Origin: Arthrobotrys musiformis
Taxonomy: Eukaryota > Ascomycota > Orbiliomycetes > Orbiliales > Orbiliaceae
Assembly (NCBI GenBank): GCA_036971715.1
Contig: JAVHJL010000002.1
Span: forward strand, 3,380,501 to 3,444,500
Direction: 5' to 3'
Length of the DNA: 64,000 nt
Shown piece after piece: positions 58,444-64,000 of this stretch; position 1 is the stretch's first letter; each line of letters starts with the position of its first letter. The notes beneath the pieces were generated by a model. The model was not told where the DNA came from and did not search any database. It saw nothing but the letters and a program-made list of their open reading frames with translations. Both the position numbers and the translations under genes were made by a program.

Positions 58444-60068
58444 ATGTCCTATAGGTCAAGGGCACCCCCACCTCGGGGCCGGGACAACTACCGTGGTGAA
58501 GCTTACCGCCGGGATCGGGATCGGGATCGGGATCATCGTGGCCACTTCGGCCAATATCAATACGACTCATCCTGGAAATACCCTCCTCGCGATGGACACC
58601 ATGGTCCCAGCTCTCGTGGACCAGACCGAACTCCCAGCAATTGGCGTGGGACTCTACCAACGCCCGATGTCTGGAGCAAACCTACGGCAGGAATCCGTTG
58701 GCCCGGCTGTGCCATCTCCAAGAGTACCACACTCAATACTCTTAAAGGGTTGAAAAAACCCGTTTGGGATGAAATTATGTCATACCTCTCATCAGACGAC
58801 CTTAAAAACTTCGGCATGGTCTCGAGAGCTTGTCGTGTTCTAGCAGCTCCCCACCTGTTCGAATATGTCAAAGTCAATGGGGCTATGGTACAAAAATTCA
58901 AGAGGGAACTCTCACACCTTCGCCAGTACCTCAAGTATATTCCCTAATCTTGATATTTGCTCTTTCCCCTCTCTAAACATCATGTTGGATTGATCGTTAA
59001 CTATCGCTGCTTCAAATCACGTATAGGCGCCTCAGGATTGACCTGACTGATATCCGTTGGGTACAACATCTTCTCTATGAAGTCAGAGGATATAGCAATG
59101 TCAATCGACTGCATTTGCACTTTGTCTTGCAGCCATGTGTGGAAACCACGGTCATGGTTGCAGCCCTGCGCCAGATCTCCTATTTTAGCTTCTATCAGTC
59201 GTTGGTTCATCTCGATCTGACTTACGAATACAACAATAAAATGCCATTTGGATTCGATCGATGGTACGAAGCTCTTCCAAAGGAGCAACAAGAGTTCCTC
59301 GGCCTACCAATCACCAAAGCTCAGGCGAGCGAACTCATCGGCAGCGAATCTGCCCTCGCCGCTCCTCTCCAGCTCGAAACTGCTATTCTCAATGTTGCCG
59401 AAGGTCTCAATCCGGCTGGGATTTACTATAAGTTCCTCGCCACAGCACCAAATCTAAAACTACTGGATATCGAAACGTGGATGCCTCCAGCAATGTCTTT
59501 GGAAGCGGCGCCTCCTATGTTCCCAAGGCTCCAGCGGCTACGAGTTGGATTGAAGGAAGGCTTTGCTACACTCCCCACAGTCCTCGCCGCAATCGTGGGC
59601 CAATTCACAGGTTTAGTTTCTCTTCAACTTGATGGTTTTGCCGACTGGTGGGGATTTGCCTATCAGAGCGAAACCATTCAACCTGAGAGCTTGGACTGCA
59701 TCATAGGCTTGCAATGCTTGAAAACATTGATTATGCCGTGTCCTGCCGTCCTCGGCCCAAAGAAAGCCAAAATGACTACACTTGCTTCTATCTACCGTCT
59801 CTGCCCAAAGGAGTTGGAAGCACTCTTGCGAAGATGGGTTAAGGCCGGCATGCTGTTGCATTCAGTCACGTTCGACGGCTACATTATCCACCCAAGGGAA
59901 AGAGGGCACGAGTACTTCGAGCTGTACTGCTACGTAGAAACAAGAGTTGAAGTCTGTTGGAATCACAAAAATAGGCCTTCCCAACTGGCCCAGCTCACTG
60001 CATATGCCCCCGCATCACACGGACTGGTCCCTTGCAACAGTGGATCCGGGGTACATTTCCCTTTGTAA
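58444..60068 (+). CDS. F-box protein, tandem copy 1, 510 aa
   Basis: Exons 58444-58934 and 59027-60068. An N-terminal Arg/Asp/His-rich region (RRDRDRDRDHRG, encoded by a hexamer repeat) is followed by the F-box at about residues 100-144: LKKPVWDEIMSYLSSDDLKN then FGMVSRACRVLAAPHLFEYV. The intron (phase 2) falls at QYLK|RLRIDLTDIRWV, directly after the F-box exon. The long second exon has spaced Leu motifs (LVHLDLTYEY, LKLLDIETWM, LVSLQLDGFA, LKTLIMPCPA), a degenerate LRR-like adaptor. Two related genes follow on the same strand. It probably serves an SCF ligase; the target is unknown. Confidence 0.85.
58511..58534 (+). repeat. Coding hexamer repeat (GGGATC)4
   Basis: Four copies of GGGATC in the first exon of tandem F-box copy 1, encoding alternating Arg-Asp. 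Prone to length variation. Confidence 0.8.
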
Positions 60069-60468
60069 GAATAACCCCCTTTCGGAACTCTGCGCCTTGG
60101 CTGTGGGTCGATGACCTGAGTAAGGGCTCAATACCGTCTGTTACACGTTGATATTTTTGTGGGCCAAGTCCCCCTCTTGAGCTCCTATTCTAGGCTAGGA
60201 AGCTAGTGCCGTCTTGGTATCGAAGCGGGTACCTTTTAGTTCCCAAATCGTGCATGGGTAAGCTTCCCCGGATTTTCGCAATACTGAACACACATCACGA
60301 AGCTAACATATGGAAAGATTTTAGAAACTTTTTTTTTTTTCGAAAATGAAGTTGTTAAATTACAAAACCTCATTGTATCCCTTACTCTACTGTTTTCACA
60401 TCTTCTTCATTTCGATTCCTCTTTCACCTTTCATCTTTCATCTTTCACCCTTCTTTCTATTTTAAAAA
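60069..60468. other. Intergenic between tandem F-box genes 1 and 2
   Basis: 3' flank of copy 1 and promoter of copy 2. Pyrimidine-rich from about 60390 (listed separately). Nothing coding. Confidence 0.5.
60400..60462 (+). promoter_or_regulatory. Pyrimidine tract before F-box gene 2
   Basis: CT-rich stretch with repeated CATCTTT/CACCTTT units ending just before TTTTAAAAAATG. Such CT blocks mark core promoters and leaders of many filamentous-fungus genes; the role here is inferred from position. Confidence 0.45.
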
Positions 60469-61913
60469 ATGTCACTTCCAACGCATCTCTCGTCCCTTCC
60501 TACCGAGCTCTTTGACTCGATACTGCTACATCTAGACATAACGACAATCAAATCCTTCTCTCAATGTTCACAATTTTTCCACAACGTTTCTCTCCCATTT
60601 CTCTTCCATTCTTCGACATTGTCCCGTGAAAACGTACAATTGTTCAAAACCGGTGGCCTTCTCGGTCAGCGAAGCCAACATCTTCGGTACTTACAATCCA
60701 TTTGTTGCATCCCCAACCCTTGTTGCATGTTGTCTTAGCGCTTTCCCCGGATCAATATATTTTTACATAATACTAACGTTGTTTCCTCCTCTGGTCCGAA
60801 AATCAATAATACAATAGTCACATCAAATTACGCCTTGAACTACAGTCCATCCGACCAGGGGTTACTGATGCCCTCGGAGAAGTCCTCACACAACTTTCGA
60901 TATTTCCGGCCGTCAACAAGTTGTCCATTACCTTCGTGTCTCACAGGGAGTCAGAGAGTGCTTTGTTCCTCACGGCTCTCAAGTGGATTTCAGAGTGCTC
61001 CTTTTATCATAATGTCAGATCTCTCTTCATAGAGGCCGAAATATGTGATACCCAGATTTCGGCACAAGACCGAAAGGACTGGTATTCGAAATGCCACCAA
61101 CGGGACCAACTCTTTCTAAAGGGGGCGGTGGACCTAATTGGGGCCCATGGGCCTGCACCCCCTATGAACCTACAAGAAGCCGTTGTTACTGTTCCTCCCC
61201 AAAGAATAGGAAAGCAACTACCATACTACAAATTCCTATCCCAAGCAAACAAGCTGAAACGCTTGACGATCAAAGAAACGGTAACATTTCCTAAAGACTT
61301 CGAAACCGAAGAGGAAGGGAGGAAATGGAGCTCGTGTGTGCCAACGCCAGTAACGGAGCCTACGGTTCCTAACACGGTCTTTTACGGTGTAAAGTCCCTC
61401 AGCGTCAAGATAACTGGCTATCCATTCGGTAGAAAGCTCAAATATCTCGCCGAATGTTTTCCTGATCTCGAGGAGCTCGATTTGGTTCTTGACGAAGCAA
61501 AATACAGAACCGCAGTTATCGATCCAGATATCTTTATTCAGACATACGACGGACTCTTGGACATGAAGAAACTGAGAGCCATATCTATCCCCTGGCCAAA
61601 GTTGAAAGATCCAAGCCTCCCTCAACCTCTTCGAAATACATTCCGCAAAACAATCGGCAAATGGATGTCGGATAATCAGACCGACTCAGACATGAGGATG
61701 CTCGGGATCGAGGAACTCGAAAAGTGGGTTTTGTACTGGCAGCAATGTCAATTGCCTTTGGAGAAGGTGCAATTTAATGGCTGGAAATCAGTGGGACAGT
61801 GGCATAGTGTACGCAAATGGGCCATTTGTACCGTTGGCGAGCATGGTGGATTAGCTGCATATGGAGGAAGAAGATTGATGTGGGAAGAATGTGATCCGGC
61901 TTTTGGGGAGTAG
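60469..61913 (+). CDS. F-box protein, tandem copy 2, 437 aa
   Basis: Exons 60469-60686 and 60818-61913. The F-box is at the very N-terminus: LSSLPTELFDSILLHLDITT then IKSFSQCSQFFHNVSLPFLF. The intron is phase 2 at SQHLR|HIKLRLELQSIRP. The body carries LRR-like segments (AVNKLSITFV, NKLKRLTIKET, VKSLSVKITG, DLEELDLVLDEA, KKLRAISIPWP). The end (VQFNGWKSVGQWHSVRKWA) parallels the VTFDGYIIHP end of copy 1, in line with common descent. The start ATG follows an A-run directly behind the pyrimidine tract. Confidence 0.87.
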
Positions 61914-62161
61914 CGGTCTTGGCGCTGCTCCAGGATCTCCAACATAAATGTACTAATAATTCTATGAAATATTCATATTTTCACAAAAGCTGTTTTTTAA
62001 AGTAGGGAATTGAAATGCTTAAAGGCAAAGAGATACGATGGATATCCGTATCCCGAACTATATCTACAATAATGGTGCCTCTTATAATTAGTGTTCTAAT
62101 CGACTAGTCGTTCACAACATTCCCTCCCACCAATAGAAGATATTATAACTCACCCGAAACT

Positions 62162-63678
62162 ATGCGACAAAGTCCGTCAAATCGGGGCCGATGTGGCCAG
62201 AAAAGGCCGCGTCTAGGGCAGCCTCCAAATACCTTCCCACCCGAGTTGTACGGGCATATTCTCTCCTTCTCGCAGGCCGAAGCCATCCACGCCTTCGCGA
62301 AATGTTCAAGATTCTTCAATGCTGTAGCCCAGCCGTATTTGGCTCAGGTGGTCAGATTGCAGAATAACACATGTCGACTATTCTTCCCCGACGGAAGGCT
62401 TCGTTTTTACGTTTCATATACTCGGTATTCCTCTTCCCGAAGCCGATATATCACAATGTTATTTGTGCGTCTAGTTTACCCTAACATATACTTGCCCTCG
62501 CAATACCTAGACGTCTCATTATCACGATCAACATCGCTACAGGCGATACACAAGACCTGGAAATCATTTGCCAGAGTTTAAGATACTTTCCCAAAGTGGA
62601 AGATGTTGCTTTGTATCTGGACTGTGCGGTTTCAATAAGAATGAATGCTTTGCTGGTGTTCCTCCGCAGTCTTTCATTTGCCCCCTTCTACCAAGGGCTC
62701 AAACGGATGCTTATTGGGCTCTCTTCTCGAAACGTTGACCCGGATTTCGCGAACCTCGGCCAAACCGATGTGTGGAACCTTCTGCCACTAAAGGATTTTC
62801 AAATATTATCGCATCCGGTGCGTTCCTCTACACTCTACAGACAGACGGGCGAATTTATCCCCCCCGGTCCCAGTCTGGAGGAGATAACTCTCAAAGGCGG
62901 ACCTCAGAACATCATCTCGCTGGGCGCATTCACTAAGATGCTCAGCCCATCGCCAGACGGTGGGAAGTTAATTGTACACGACTTTGCATCCGGGCGGCAG
63001 GAAGACAGATCCCGTAATATAGACTCGATATGCTGGTACCTGTCGCCGGAGCACCCTATTTGTTCCGGATTGAAACACTTGGACATAACAATAGATAGCG
63101 ATCGCCCCTACGAGACCTTCGCGGTGATTGCTGAAGAGGCACAGGATCTCGAGAGTTTGGTTCTGAAATTCACACCGCTGTTTTTCGCGAAGCTAGAGCC
63201 GGGCAATATCAATCATATTGGCTGGTTGGATTTTCCTCTCTCCAAGTTGCCGAATTTGAAGGAGCTTTGGATGCCCTGGCCGTATGTGTTGGAAATACCG
63301 GAGAACAATTCGAACGACGACGACAGCGACGAATACGAATATACAACCGACGCGATCCCATTGTCCTATCAACACAGAATTCGCAGAGCAACTGGTATCA
63401 GAGAAATTGATATGTGTAGGATTGAAAGCTGGATTTTTTACTTGATAGGGGAACGGCATTTGCAACTGGAAATAATTGGTATTACCGCGGTGAAGGTTTT
63501 CCCACCGGAAAGCGGTTCGATGCCTTTGCGCCGTAGCACGCTTGTGGAGTTGTGTTCCCCAATAACCATGGCCCCGGGCGGCGTTGTCTCGTCGCCAGAC
63601 TCCAGCTCAACTTGTGCGGACGACGATGGTACGACTGTCTATTTCGGCTGGGAAGTGCGGGAGATTGATACTGATTGA
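62162..63678 (+). CDS. F-box protein, tandem copy 3, 476 aa
   Basis: Exons 62162-62424 and 62511-63678. The N-terminal F-box reads PNTFPPELYGHILSFSQAEA then IHAFAKCSRFFNAVAQPYLA. The phase-2 intron falls at VSYTR|RLIITINIATGDTQ, at the same place relative to the F-box as in copies 1 and 2; the acceptor ACCTAG|ACGTC was chosen because it restores this homologous strand. LRR-like parts: GLKHLDITID, DLESLVLKFT, LPNLKELWMPWP (compare LRAISIPWP in copy 2). An acidic insertion (NNSNDDDSDEYEY) precedes the C-terminal part. A shorter exon-2 start in the raw frame (62596) would lose the join. Confidence 0.85.
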
Positions 63679-64000
63679 GTTTTCAATTCTGGCTTTTATT
63701 AATATTTTAATAGAAACGATTACGACAATAGGGTTGAGATTCAGATCAATATAATTCAAAAGGGTAAATACAGATGATTGGGTGACATCAATTCTTTTTC
63801 TCATGCCCTAAACTTTGATTTAAATCACACCGCGAGACCAATCAGGCCTGTGTATTATTGCTAGCTGGACCGGCGAAGATAAAAGCAAAATGGAGGTATA
63901 GATGGTAGAACGGTTCGAATAAATTTATTGATACAAAAGAGAAGAAAAGAACCCTAGGACTCCAGGTGTAACGCCAAATACATATCGGTTTATCAATAAT
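63679..64000. other. 3' flank to window edge
   Basis: AT-rich sequence after tandem F-box copy 3. No gene is visible before the window ends. Confidence 0.5.

Noticed and set aside
1..64000. tRNA, rRNA, CRISPR, transposase or reverse-transcriptase signatures
   Set aside because: Scanned by eye for B-box-like GGTTCGANNCC, repeat-spacer arrays and catalytic motifs. A few partial B-box matches (for example near 1374, 25803 and 42531) have no cloverleaf around them. A tRNAscan-SE and RepeatMasker run would be decisive.

Overview
This window is a stretch of a filamentous ascomycete chromosome (Pezizomycotina). The evidence is eukaryotic genes with many short introns (mostly 45-110 bp, GT...AG, with a CTAAC- or CTAAT-like branch site shortly before the acceptor), on both strands, with fungal housekeeping genes (TAF6, SDH3, GTR1, malic enzyme, PP1 inhibitor-2) among fast-evolving genes. 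The many F-box genes and the secreted or membrane proteins I cannot place would suit Orbiliomycetes (nematode-trapping fungi), but that assignment is an inference from general resemblance. I see no bacterial, phage, CRISPR or intact transposon content.

Layout. 0-5 kb: a mini F-box gene and a seven-exon SGNH/CE16-type secreted esterase. 5.3-10 kb: TAF6, then a Kelch-repeat cell-surface protein with signal peptide and one membrane helix. 11.7-17.7 kb: a secreted amidohydrolase, SDH3 and the Rag GTPase Gtr1, all on the minus strand. 18.3-23.6 kb: a large F-box protein, a secreted protein with internal repeats and an F-box fragment. 24-32 kb: a Dal5-like MFS transporter and two unplaced secreted proteins. 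32-35.3 kb: an HD-domain hydrolase and a seven-helix receptor-like protein. 35.3-38.8 kb: gene-poor. 38.8-44.7 kb: malic enzyme and an epoxide hydrolase of the EHN type. 45-52.4 kb: an F-box-like protein, a small secreted protein, a PLAC8 protein and an F-box protein with a hydrophobic segment. 54-57.4 kb: PP1 inhibitor-2 and a Fic-domain protein. 58.4-63.7 kb: three F-box genes head-to-tail on the plus strand.

The genes do not form one pathway. The strongest theme is F-box genes: eight loci carry a recognisable or probable F-box, and the last three share the same two-exon plan with a phase-2 intron just after the F-box exon, which points to tandem duplication. A second theme is secreted and surface proteins (esterase, Kelch-TM, amidohydrolase, three unplaced secreted proteins, a small secreted protein, a 7TM receptor). 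Exon boundaries were built by hand from splice signals and checked for reading phase. They are predictions, but in the conserved genes they restore the expected family motifs across every junction.
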